DNA from: CAIRDP01 sp037138335
GTDB taxonomy: Bacteria; Bacteroidota; Bacteroidia; Bacteroidales; FEN-979
Direction of reading: 5' to 3'
Length of the DNA: 64,000 bases
NCBI GenBank assembly: GCA_037138335.1
Contig: JBAXIO010000011.1
Coordinates: 62,001 to 126,000, forward strand
A model generated the notes under the pieces. That model saw nothing but the letters and a program-made list of their open reading frames with translations, did not search any database and was not told where the DNA came from. Shown in pieces: positions 18,377-27,301 of this stretch. Positions within the stretch are counted from its first letter, which is position 1; the number at the start of each line of letters is the position of its first letter. A program made the position numbers and the translations under genes.

Positions 18377-19819
18377 TCAATTAATCTGTTTTTTGTTCAT
18401 TTCATGCAACTGATCCTGGTAAGGAATGGTAAAATAAAATGCAGAACCTTTTCCCTGTTTGCTTTCCACCCATAGTTTCCCGCCAAGCATTTCCGCATAG
18501 GATTTTGCAATGGCCAAGCCCAGTCCGGCTCCCTGCCGGGCCTGAACATCGGCTACATCGGCCTGGAAAAACCGTTCGAATATGGCTTCATGGCGGGAGG
18601 CAGGGATTCCTATACCTGTATCTTTGACGAAAAATATAAGCTCAGTTTGCATAGTCTCCGGGCCCTTCAGCCCAGCCGGTCTTAACAAATACCCGAATTC
18701 CACTGATCCCTTATCGGTATATTTGATGGCGTTTTTTACAAGATTTGAAAGGATAGCATACAATTTTTCTCCATCCGTTTTTATAACGGACTGATTATCA
18801 GTCAGGGTTGTTGTAAAGGATAAACTTAATCTCTTACTTACAGCATCTGGTTTAAAAAGGGTATAAACATATTCAATCTGCTCGTTTATATTCGTATCCT
18901 GGTTGTTAACATCCATCAGCCCGGATTCAATTCTGGAAATATCCACAATTTCATTCAGTATATTCAGCATGCGTGAACCGCTTCTCTGAATTATCCTGAT
19001 ATACTCCGCCTGGTTCTCACCAGTCAGCCCGGGTTCACCCAATAAGGATGAGAAGCCGAGGATGCCGTTCATGGGCGTGCGTATCTCATGGCTCATATTT
19101 GCAATAAAGGCCGATTTAAGCCGGTCGCTTTCTTCTGCCTTGTGCTTTGCTTTCAATAACTCCTGGCTTTCCTTCTTTAACAGGGCCTGCAAGGTTCTTT
19201 CTTTAATAAATGATTCGTTCAGCTGATCAACAAGTGAGGCAACTGACAGCACAGCAAGGGCATTAAAGGCGATTAAATTGATCCCTACCGTTAACCAGGA
19301 TATCAGGGCAAATTCCTGGAAAAATGTCAGGTTGGTTGATGTTACCGGTACTATCGCCATCAATAACAGGAATATGATTGCATTCAGGGCAAGGGAGATC
19401 AATCCTGCCCTTTTGCTTTGATAGAGAGTGATAAGCACTGAAATGCAAAGAAGAATGATTATACTCGGTCCTTTTATACCAAAATAATTGATCAGGATGA
19501 CCGACAAAATGTAAAAAGTGGCAGAGAACGTAATTTTTTTCGCCTTGATCCTGATCCTCCTGTTGAAAAAAATGAAAATAATGACCAAAAAGGCAAGAGA
19601 GTCGAAAATCGCAATAATTGTTTGATGTGTTTTTATGGATACAATTATACTTGGTACAGCCACCAGTACGAGAATGGGAAAACTTATAAGCAGAATTGAA
19701 ATGAACAGCTTATCCCTGAGATATGGCAATCCGTCTTCTTCATTGGATTTCAGGGAAGAAAAGTGATACTGGTAGTATCGAATGTAGCTATCCCAGAATT
19801 TGATGAGGTTAATTCGCAT
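18377..19819 (-). CDS. Membrane-bound sensor histidine kinase
   Basis: A 480-residue kinase from ATG 19817-19819. The amino half has about six membrane helices and no recognised extracellular sensor domain. A short coiled coil leads into the HisKA domain with the phospho-accepting histidine in FIANMSHEIRTPMNGILGFS, then HATPase_c with NLVKNAIKYT, DTGIGIP and GAGLGLAIAKSYAEMLGG. No response regulator or receiver domain is encoded next to it, so it is an orphan kinase. A longer frame exists only from a TTG codon at 19903. Confidence 0.9.
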   Translation of the reverse strand: MRINLIKFWDSYIRYYQYHFSSLKSNEEDGLPYLRDKLFISILLISFPILVLVAVPSIIVSIKTHQTIIAIFDSLAFLVIIFIFFNRRIRIKAKKITFSATFYILSVILINYFGIKGPSIIILLCISVLITLYQSKRAGLISLALNAIIFLLLMAIVPVTSTNLTFFQEFALISWLTVGINLIAFNALAVLSVASLVDQLNESFIKERTLQALLKKESQELLKAKHKAEESDRLKSAFIANMSHEIRTPMNGILGFSSLLGEPGLTGENQAEYIRIIQRSGSRMLNILNEIVDISRIESGLMDVNNQDTNINEQIEYVYTLFKPDAVSKRLSLSFTTTLTDNQSVIKTDGEKLYAILSNLVKNAIKYTDKGSVEFGYLLRPAGLKGPETMQTELIFFVKDTGIGIPASRHEAIFERFFQADVADVQARQGAGLGLAIAKSYAEMLGGKLWVESKQGKGSAFYFTIPYQDQLHEMNKKQIN

Positions 19820-20031
19820 TAATGCAATACTTCTTTGTACAGGGTTAAAGGTTCCTTGCGGCTTCCAGCCATATTTCCTGATTCTAAGGACAAATATCAG
19901 CAAAATATTGAAATAAGAAAGCTCTTTATGCGCTTGATATGGTAATTATCTTCATTCTGGTTTATTATTTTTACATTTATGCCTGAGAAAGAGAAAACAA
20001 TGGATATGTATAATATTCAAGTATTGCATTT

Positions 20032-21783
20032 ATGAAAACCAGTATTTACATTTTTATCATTTTACTCATTTTCCAAAGCCTTTGGCTGGATGAGCAATGT
20101 AAAGCACGGGATTTGCAGGGGACCGGCAACCTCCCCCTGATCTCCGGATTAACTTACGGGAATATCTTGCAAAGCGGTGTAAGCGTTTATTGGACCACCG
20201 ATTCACCGGCTGATTCCAAGATCCTGTGGATGGTATCAGATTCAAATTACCAGCCGCTGGTCTTCACCGATTCATTGTACTTTTCAACCGCAGTCAGCAG
20301 TCACATTGTACCAATCAGCAACCTTCAACCCGCAACAATATACAAGTACAGGGTTATTTCACGAAATGCCGGCGGAGCCGCAGCCGACTCGGGATATTTC
20401 ATCACCCAGTCTGCATCTACAGGAAAAACAGTGGTTTATTTTAACCATTCCGTTGACACTACGGTAAGTACAGGGGAAAAGGCAAATGGCAATAAAGATT
20501 TTTCCGCCTTCCTTATTGACCGGATTGACAGTGCAAAATACAGCATCGATATAACATTATGGGAATTTACCTATTACACTGCTGTTTTAAATGCGCTCAT
20601 CCACGCGAAAAACAACGGAGTGAAGATCAGGTTCATTTATACGAATAATACCCCTGATTCGCCTCTGGTCGAATCACTGGTTGCAAATGGGATCCCGGTC
20701 CTGAAGCGAAACTACGATACCACCCATTCAATGCATAACAAGTTCTGGATCTTTGATTACAGGAATAACAGCGATGCCGGAATTAAATATCTCTGGACGG
20801 GCTCCGCCAATGTTTCACATGCCCAGCTGCACCAGGACAGGAACAATGTGATTGTAGTACAGGATGAGTCGCTTTGTGCAGCTTACACCAGGGAATTTGA
20901 AGAAATGTGGGGTTCCCATAAAGACATCCCGATTAAATCAAGAGCAAGGTTCGGTGCGATCAAAGTAAACAATGTGCCCCATGTATTCAATGTGGCCGGA
21001 GTACGGATGGAAGCCTGGTTTTCTCCTTCCGACAGTGTTACAAGATATGTATGCAACCTCATCAGCTCCGAAACGACAAAGAGCCTGTATTTCTGTATGT
21101 TTAAATTTACACTTCATGATTTTGAAGATACACTTCATTCAATTTTTCAGCATGGAATGGAAATCAGCGGTGTTTTCGATTCGTCAAATTCTGTTGATGC
21201 AGGCTGTGCGTACCCGAGAATGAAAGGCGCTTCGGTCCCGGATGCGTGGAACCCGGCAGCTGATGTCTTTATCGACACTATAACCGGTCTTCTGCATCAT
21301 AAATACTTTATTGTCGATGCAGGCCCGTCAGCGGGCAATAAAATTACCGTAACCGGGTCGTTTAACTGGGAGCCTGATGCATCTCTGAAAAATGATGAAA
21401 ATTCGCTGATCGTCTTCGATGCAAGGGTAAATAACCTTTACTACCAGGAATTTTATAAACGGTATAAAGAGTCGGGAGGTACTACTGTCGGGATACACAA
21501 TGCAGGTTCAGCTACCGGCAGGACTGAGCATCTGGGACAAAATTATCCTAATCCATTCAGCCTTTCTACCGTTATCCCTTATAATTTGCCGGCTGCTTCA
21601 TTCGTGAGGCTGAGCATTTTCGATTCCCATGGTATCGAAGTAGAAGTGCTTCTGAACGCTCCCCAAAGTTCAGGAGCCCACACCTCGAGCTGGAACTCTT
21701 CGCTTTTTCCGGCCGGTATGTATTGCATAAGACTGACAGCCGGCGGGTATACGGAAACCAGGAAGATGACAGTTATGAAGTGA
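20032..21783 (+). CDS. Secreted phospholipase D-like protein with T9SS sorting domain
   Basis: A 583-residue exported protein. A signal peptide is followed by a fibronectin/purple-acid-phosphatase-like beta domain (about 35-125) and two phospholipase D half-domains. Both HKD motifs are complete: H235-N-K237 to D242 (HNKFWIFD), followed by GSANVS, and H422-H-K424 to D429 (HHKYFIVD), followed by GSFNW. The C terminus is a type A Por sorting domain (LGQNYPNPFSLSTVIPYNLP). Such enzymes cleave phosphodiesters in phospholipids or nucleic acid; the amino-terminal order resembles Nuc-like members, so an extracellular nuclease is as possible as a lipase. Confidence 0.88.
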   Translation: MKTSIYIFIILLIFQSLWLDEQCKARDLQGTGNLPLISGLTYGNILQSGVSVYWTTDSPADSKILWMVSDSNYQPLVFTDSLYFSTAVSSHIVPISNLQPATIYKYRVISRNAGGAAADSGYFITQSASTGKTVVYFNHSVDTTVSTGEKANGNKDFSAFLIDRIDSAKYSIDITLWEFTYYTAVLNALIHAKNNGVKIRFIYTNNTPDSPLVESLVANGIPVLKRNYDTTHSMHNKFWIFDYRNNSDAGIKYLWTGSANVSHAQLHQDRNNVIVVQDESLCAAYTREFEEMWGSHKDIPIKSRARFGAIKVNNVPHVFNVAGVRMEAWFSPSDSVTRYVCNLISSETTKSLYFCMFKFTLHDFEDTLHSIFQHGMEISGVFDSSNSVDAGCAYPRMKGASVPDAWNPAADVFIDTITGLLHHKYFIVDAGPSAGNKITVTGSFNWEPDASLKNDENSLIVFDARVNNLYYQEFYKRYKESGGTTVGIHNAGSATGRTEHLGQNYPNPFSLSTVIPYNLPAASFVRLSIFDSHGIEVEVLLNAPQSSGAHTSSWNSSLFPAGMYCIRLTAGGYTETRKMTVMK

Positions 21784-21902
21784 TTGGAGTTTTTCAAAAA
21801 TGCATAAAGGCTGTGTATCCCAATTCGAAACAGGATTTGTAATTTTTCCCGGCTGTTACTAATTGAAAATGGCTTAATGAGTTTACTGAACATTACAACA
21901 AC

Positions 21903-22508
21903 ATGAAATCCCCCGAAAGCATAATCCCGGATCTGAAAGAACTCGGCGGTTTAATACTTGGATTCTTACCCTGGCTGCTGTTCCTGTTCCTTTCCGGCAA
22001 CACCCTTGGAAGCCTTGAAAGAGCTATTATAATAAGCCTTGCGGCATCCATTCTGTTTGGTTACAGAGAGCTGAAACAGGGATTCATACTTACCTGGGGA
22101 ACCCTTGTTTTCTTCAGCTTCTGTGCTGTCAGCATCAACCTGTTGCATGTGATGTGGGTGGCCATGTACATGGACCTCCTGTCCAACTCGGCACTAGCCT
22201 TCGTGATGTGGCTGACACTGGCCCTGGGCAAGCCTTTCGTTCTGCAGTATGCAAGAAAAGGCCTCCCGGAGGAGAAATGGAATGAAGCCCATTTCGTTCA
22301 TGGCTGCAGGCAGATGACCATCGTTTGGGCTTCGCTGATGAGCCTGTCGGTTTTACTGAGCATTGTCAAAAGGACTTCATTGATGCACCTTCCCGGATGG
22401 GCCTGGTTCGGCTTAAGCCTTGTGATCATTGTCTCAGGACTGGCATACACTACAGTGTTTAAGCGTCATAAACGGCTGAAGCGCCTGAGAGAACAGGAAA
22501 TCAGCTGA
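21903..22508 (+). CDS. Membrane protein of unknown function
   Basis: A 201-residue protein with about six membrane helices and a basic C terminus (FKRHKRLKRLREQ). The layout vaguely resembles intracellular septation/YciB-type proteins, but I see no diagnostic motif. It stands 120 bases after the phospholipase D-like gene on the same strand and converges on the S41 peptidase. Confidence 0.7.
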   Translation: MKSPESIIPDLKELGGLILGFLPWLLFLFLSGNTLGSLERAIIISLAASILFGYRELKQGFILTWGTLVFFSFCAVSINLLHVMWVAMYMDLLSNSALAFVMWLTLALGKPFVLQYARKGLPEEKWNEAHFVHGCRQMTIVWASLMSLSVLLSIVKRTSLMHLPGWAWFGLSLVIIVSGLAYTTVFKRHKRLKRLREQEIS

Positions 22509-22515
22509 TTTTTTT

Positions 22516-22534
22516 ATGACTGCGGATGAGGGAG
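22516..22534. repeat. Dispersed intergenic 19-mer (copy 1)
   Basis: ATGACTGCGGATGAGGGAG occurs here, 8 bases after a stop codon, and again identically at 28403-28421. A 14-base core is also at 3630-3643. All three copies are outside genes. Confidence 0.65.
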
Positions 22535-22571
22535 CCGATTGAAATAAACCTTCTTCCCGTTACATTGAATT

Positions 22572-24821
22572 TCAGGGCGCCCCGATGATTTCAATTGCTT
22601 TCAGCAGCAATTCGTCTTTATTTGAGATAATACCTTCGATAGTGGGTTTGACTTCGATATCAGGTATGATGCCTACCCTCTGGGTTTCCCTGCCATCGGG
22701 ATAGTAAACGCCTATCCCGCTTATCATAGTGCTGATGCCACCCGGCAATCGGAATGCTGAAACATTTCCATCGGCTCCTGCAGTAGTCGATCCGATCACT
22801 GTAGCCCGGGGGGCTACCCTGAATGCCATAGCTGTATACTCTGCCTGGCTTTGAGTGACCTCATTCACAAGAATGATGACCTTTCCCTTGTAATAGTCTG
22901 GATTGACTTCCCCCACTTTGAATAGTTGTCCCATCGTAAAAAGCCCGGGTTGGACAATACTTCCTGATGAAAATCTGACAAAACCCGTGCTTTCTGGTAC
23001 CAGGTATTGTCCGAAGCTGAACACGATGAAATCAGAAGGATAACACCTCAGGTCGATAACAAGTCCTTTTGTTCCTTTGATTTGTTTCCACAGCTCCGGC
23101 AGGTAAGCACTCTTGACAGTCCCTGGGTTGAAATAAGCGATATCAGGAGCCAGCATCCTGAAGCAGCTGTCTTTTCGATGGTAGAAGGAAGTAAAATCAA
23201 TTTTGTCAAAGGGATATGCATGCAATGTAACTGAAGTTGTAATCCCTTTCCTTATATACCTGACAGGGATCACTGTATCGTTAGTGCGCAAGAGGTTTCT
23301 TGCTATTTCCCTTAACTGGGTAGGATAGTTTGAAGCTGGTGTGTATTTCAGCCTTGACTGCACAATGCTTTCAACATTCTTCCCGCTTATCTCTGTGATT
23401 ATATCACCGGGTTGAAGATCGCAATGATCCCCGTTTTTTGCATTATAAAAGCCTGTGACAACCGGTTTGCCTTCAGTAAACGTAAGCTGGGCGATTGAGA
23501 AATTCTTTCCACGGTAAGAAGCCAGCACGGCTTCCTGGCTCCATATATTGGCATGTGTATCGTGTACCCTTGCAATAAGCTCCAGGGCTGCAAGCTTATA
23601 TTCCAGCTCATTGTTTGCATTAACGAACCTGGGTATGAATTCGGCAAGCACCGGTTTCCAGTCTTCCCCAATAAGATACTTATAAGGAAAGAAGTATTGA
23701 ATGATGTTCCAGTATCGGAATAAGGCCAATATTCTGAAGCCTGCATCAGGATAGCTCATCAAGGCATAATTTTTCTCATTTGTAAATTCGGGATTCAGTA
23801 CAAACTCATTAAGCCCTATATAGTAATTTTCGCCGGACCTGCCTGCCTTGCGGACCTTCTCAAGGGCTAAGGAAAGCTTAGGCGACAAGCCTGAAGTTAC
23901 TATCCAGCCAAGGTCAGGATTTAGTTTTATTTCACCGGGGTTTGCAGTATCCTTGCTTCCCCCGCTGACCTCGCCAAGTTTATTGATCCATTCAAGGAGT
24001 ATCTTATCCCTTTTTTCAGTGTTCCCTGCAGCCAGGATATCCGGCAGTATCCTGAACATTTCATAATCCCAGTTATAAGTACCTGCAGCGACTGAAGGAT
24101 GGTAATACTTCAGAAATCCCCACACCATTCCAAGAACCCTCAGGTTTTCGGTCTTCAAAGGCGTAAGCTGTATTGAAGCAATGCCGGAACTTTTGTCGAA
24201 TACAGTGTCCTTTTCAGCAGGAAAGATCCTGGCGGGAACAGGTTCCAGTTCACTTATATCCTTACCATCAATGCTGACTTGCAGATCATCCATCCATAAT
24301 TTGCCTTTACCAACCAGCAGTCCGCCCACAACGATCTGCCTGGTCTTAACGGGATTCATTTCCAGGCTTACCTCATATTTCGTCCATTCGGTTGTCCCGG
24401 TGATTCCCCTGCTACCCATATTATCGAAAGCAATTGAGGGATCGATGCGCATCCAAAGCCCGGCATAACCGTCCCTCACATTTTCGGTCCTGATGAATCC
24501 GCTGAGAGTGATCATCTTCCCCGGGTAGCTTGCAGGAATAGTATATGACCATGCCCCGAATTGAGGATCATCCCCGTTATATTCAATGACAACCGAGTAC
24601 CTGCCGTTGTGGATCACTGTTGAATCCAGGTACAGCCGGTATGCTGAACTCCCCATGCTGTCCCATTTCAGAGGTTTGTTTTTCAGCACTTTTTCGAATC
24701 CGAAATTGAAGGTTTCGCTGCGGGCTTTTTCCTGCGTAAAGGACTGAATGGAAAAAATAAGGAGGCAAGGGAAAAGCAGTAATCGCTTGAACGCATATCT
24801 TAAAAGGGCGGCATTTTTCAT
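22572..24821 (-). CDS. S41 family (C-terminal processing-type) peptidase
   Basis: A 749-residue exported protein from ATG 24819-24821, with a signal peptide ending FSIQSFTQ. Residues about 30-190 form a beta-sandwich resembling a carbohydrate-binding module. A helical linker, a PDZ-like stretch (LQPGDIITEISGKNV) and the tail-specific protease domain follow. The catalytic region is visible as KGLVIDLRCYPSD, then VILVNEVTQSQAEYTAMAF, where the serine of QSQAEY is in the nucleophile position, and GSTTAGADGNVS. The domain order matches the Bacteroidota tricorn-like S41 group. Substrates are probably periplasmic or extracellular peptides. Confidence 0.9.
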   Translation of the reverse strand: MKNAALLRYAFKRLLLFPCLLIFSIQSFTQEKARSETFNFGFEKVLKNKPLKWDSMGSSAYRLYLDSTVIHNGRYSVVIEYNGDDPQFGAWSYTIPASYPGKMITLSGFIRTENVRDGYAGLWMRIDPSIAFDNMGSRGITGTTEWTKYEVSLEMNPVKTRQIVVGGLLVGKGKLWMDDLQVSIDGKDISELEPVPARIFPAEKDTVFDKSSGIASIQLTPLKTENLRVLGMVWGFLKYYHPSVAAGTYNWDYEMFRILPDILAAGNTEKRDKILLEWINKLGEVSGGSKDTANPGEIKLNPDLGWIVTSGLSPKLSLALEKVRKAGRSGENYYIGLNEFVLNPEFTNEKNYALMSYPDAGFRILALFRYWNIIQYFFPYKYLIGEDWKPVLAEFIPRFVNANNELEYKLAALELIARVHDTHANIWSQEAVLASYRGKNFSIAQLTFTEGKPVVTGFYNAKNGDHCDLQPGDIITEISGKNVESIVQSRLKYTPASNYPTQLREIARNLLRTNDTVIPVRYIRKGITTSVTLHAYPFDKIDFTSFYHRKDSCFRMLAPDIAYFNPGTVKSAYLPELWKQIKGTKGLVIDLRCYPSDFIVFSFGQYLVPESTGFVRFSSGSIVQPGLFTMGQLFKVGEVNPDYYKGKVIILVNEVTQSQAEYTAMAFRVAPRATVIGSTTAGADGNVSAFRLPGGISTMISGIGVYYPDGRETQRVGIIPDIEVKPTIEGIISNKDELLLKAIEIIGAP

Positions 24822-25010
24822 AGAGATAAATGTATTATTTGATGTAAATATAGCAAAACACTGAATCGGGATTACACGCCCTGGGTCTATTTGTTGATGC
24901 ATGCAGGTGAAGTCAGGAATGAGGTTGACCCCGAATAATACGGTTTATTTTATTAAATGCAGTAATTTTGGATTCAATCCTTTTTTCAACCCTTGAAAGT
25001 GAAGATTGCC

Positions 25011-25343
25011 ATGGCCACAAATAAAAATTTCATTGAATTCATCACCGACCAGCTTGAAAGCGCAGGTGAGGTAAGCAGCAAACTGATGTTTGGCGAGTAC
25101 GCCGTATATCTTGATAGCAAAGTCGTTGCTCTGGCTGCCGATAATAAATTTTTCGTCAAGCCTACTGAAGGAGGAAGGGCGTTCATCGGAAATCCTGTTG
25201 AAGCACCTGCTTACCCCGGAGCTAAAATGAGTTTTCTCATAGAAGATAAGCTTGAGGACCGGGAATGGCTTTGTGAGCTGATCAGGATCACAGCCAGGGA
25301 ACTTCCCGAGCCTAAACCCAAAAAGAAAAAGGCACAAAAGTGA
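25011..25343 (+). CDS. TfoX N-terminal domain protein
   Basis: A 110-residue protein with the TfoX/Sxy N-terminal fold: FIEFITDQL, then SSKLMFGEYAVYLDSKVVAL, then KFFVKPTE and PAYPGAKMSFLIEDKLED. It ends in a lysine-rich tail (KPKKKKAQK). Proteobacterial relatives regulate competence, but stand-alone N-terminal domains in Bacteroidota have no established role. ATG 25011 is preferred over TTG 24993. The following membrane protein starts 19 bases downstream. Confidence 0.85.
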   Translation: MATNKNFIEFITDQLESAGEVSSKLMFGEYAVYLDSKVVALAADNKFFVKPTEGGRAFIGNPVEAPAYPGAKMSFLIEDKLEDREWLCELIRITARELPEPKPKKKKAQK

Positions 25344-25362
25344 ATGGAAATTGTTAAAAAAA

Positions 25363-25962
25363 ATGATGAGCAGCGATCGTAAGGAGGAAATCAAAAACTG
25401 GGCGGTATATTTTTTAAGTGCGATGGCTGCGGTTTTCATACACGAGACCGGGCATTGCATACCGGCATGGCTGCATGGCTATCCGGCGGTTCCTACCCCG
25501 GCGATGGAATACATACTTCATCCTGTAACGGTGGAACAAAACCAGTGGATCTCGCTTGGTGGTTACATTGGAACAGTTTTGTACATCATGGTCGTATTGA
25601 TTATTTTCCTGTTTACTGATTTCAAATACAATTCGGCCCTGTACGCAGGAGCTGCCGCCGTATCGGGAATGTATTGCGCGTTATTTTTTATCAATGGGAG
25701 GGGGCATGGCGGACATGAATTCCAGGAGGCACAGGCCGCCCTGGGGTTTAGTTATTCAGGACATTCGCTGGATGTTTTCTTTCTCACAATATTCACCTTT
25801 TTAACTGCTTTATGGTTTATAAGGACCAGGCCGGGTTATAAGATTATCCCGAAACTTCTGACAGCTGCAATAGTGACATTTTTCTTTTTCATTGCCCTTG
25901 AATGGGTCAACAATTCCATTTTTGATCCTCTGTTCAAGGCTGGTGCATTTCCAAGGAATTAA
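25363..25962 (+). CDS. Small membrane protein with intramembrane HETGH motif (M50-like candidate)
   Basis: A 199-residue protein with about five membrane helices. The first helix contains H27-E-T-G-H31 followed by CIPAWLHGY, closely resembling the zinc-binding HExGH and following residues of site-2 (M50) intramembrane proteases. The usual third ligand in an NxxPxxxxDG motif is not visible; a later GRGHGGHEF near residues 108-116 offers alternative histidines. The family cannot be confirmed by eye. It may be an intramembrane metalloprotease or a derived, non-proteolytic relative. It lies 19 bases after the TfoX-like gene. Confidence 0.65.
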   Translation: MMSSDRKEEIKNWAVYFLSAMAAVFIHETGHCIPAWLHGYPAVPTPAMEYILHPVTVEQNQWISLGGYIGTVLYIMVVLIIFLFTDFKYNSALYAGAAAVSGMYCALFFINGRGHGGHEFQEAQAALGFSYSGHSLDVFFLTIFTFLTALWFIRTRPGYKIIPKLLTAAIVTFFFFIALEWVNNSIFDPLFKAGAFPRN

Positions 25963-25982
25963 ACCTATCGGGCAAAACCGCT

Positions 25983-27251
25983 TTATCTGTTATCCTTATT
26001 GGGAATCCCGGAAAGTATTCCCTTATTTGCATAAATTGGTCGCAGGTATTTCCTCAGGGATTTGAGGTTCAGCCCAAACCAAATGGCTGAAAATAAGGTA
26101 AAAATCCCAGAGATCAGAAATGTATAAGGAATGCCGATCACACTTGCAACGGCACCTGAGAGCAGGTTCCCTAATGGGGCGGTCCCCATCAGCGCCATGG
26201 CATAAAAGCTCATCACACGGCCTCTCATGCTTTCCTCAGCGATGGTCTGTAACATTGTATTCATGGATGCCAGCGAAAGGATCATCGAACATCCGCCGAC
26301 AAACAGTGTAATAAGTGACAAATATATTTTTCCTGAGAAAGCTGCAAGGGTTATCGATATTCCCAGTATGACAATACTCATGAATATGATTTTCCCTAAT
26401 CCGAGTATCGATTTACGTGAGGCCATATAAAAGGCGGCAGTGAGAGCACCTGCTCCCAGGGCCGACATCAGGTATCCCAGGGTGTCGGGTCCCCCATTCA
26501 ATGTGTCTTTCGCATACGCAGGAAGCAGAATGATAAACGGGAACACGGCCAGGCTCAGAAAACCCAGCATGATGATCAATGTACGAATGGGCATCGAGCG
26601 AAAGGTATAATTGAATCCCTCGCGGAAGCTCTCCCTGAAATTAGCAGGATAACCTGGTGTCTGTTTTTTTGGAATTTTTATCTGCAGCAAAGCAATAATC
26701 ACAGCGGCAAAACTGAGGGTATTCAACAGGAAGCATATCCCTTCACCAACCATGGCGATGGCAATCCCTGCGATAGCCGGACCCACTAAACGGGCGCCAT
26801 TGAAGATGGCTGAATTCAGGGCGATTGCATTACCCAGATCCTGGGGGTCATCGATCAGGTCGATCACCAGCGATTGGCGGGCCGGCGCATCAAAAGCCGT
26901 GATGATCCCAAAGATAATGCTCAATGCGATGATATGCCATACTTCAACCAGGTTAAACAATACCAGGATCGTTAAAGTCAACGCCTGCAGCATAAAAAGC
27001 ACCTGGGTCACCGTCATGATCTTCAGTCGGTTGAACCTGTCGGTAAGCACGCCTGAAAACGGAGTAAGTATGAAGGTGGGGATCTGGCTTGTAAAACCTA
27101 TAAGCCCTAAAAGAAATACTGAACCTGTGAGCCTGTAAACGAGCCAGCTCATGGCAATATTCTGCATCCAGGTGCCAATCAGCGAGATGCCCTGCCCGGT
27201 AAAATAGATCCGGTAATTTCGTGAGCTGAGTGATTTAAAGATGGCTTTCAT
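25983..27251 (-). CDS. MFS transporter, EntS-like (MFS_3) exporter
   Basis: A 422-residue major facilitator with twelve membrane helices. The start (FKSLSSRNYRIYFTGQGISL, then GTWMQNIAMSWLVYRLTGS) and the loop after helix 2 (GVLTDRFNRLK) are typical of the MFS_3/enterobactin-exporter-like group. A second landmark is FDAPARQSLVIDLIDDPQDL, then NAIALNSAIFNGARLVGPA. Such proteins export siderophores, drugs or other small amphipathic molecules by proton antiport. No biosynthetic genes are adjacent, so the substrate is open. Confidence 0.9.
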   Translation of the reverse strand: MKAIFKSLSSRNYRIYFTGQGISLIGTWMQNIAMSWLVYRLTGSVFLLGLIGFTSQIPTFILTPFSGVLTDRFNRLKIMTVTQVLFMLQALTLTILVLFNLVEVWHIIALSIIFGIITAFDAPARQSLVIDLIDDPQDLGNAIALNSAIFNGARLVGPAIAGIAIAMVGEGICFLLNTLSFAAVIIALLQIKIPKKQTPGYPANFRESFREGFNYTFRSMPIRTLIIMLGFLSLAVFPFIILLPAYAKDTLNGGPDTLGYLMSALGAGALTAAFYMASRKSILGLGKIIFMSIVILGISITLAAFSGKIYLSLITLFVGGCSMILSLASMNTMLQTIAEESMRGRVMSFYAMALMGTAPLGNLLSGAVASVIGIPYTFLISGIFTLFSAIWFGLNLKSLRKYLRPIYANKGILSGIPNKDNR

Positions 27252-27301
27252 CGGATCAATGAAATAACGGGCAGGTCAGGTTTACCGGCGGCGTTCATTA
27301 T

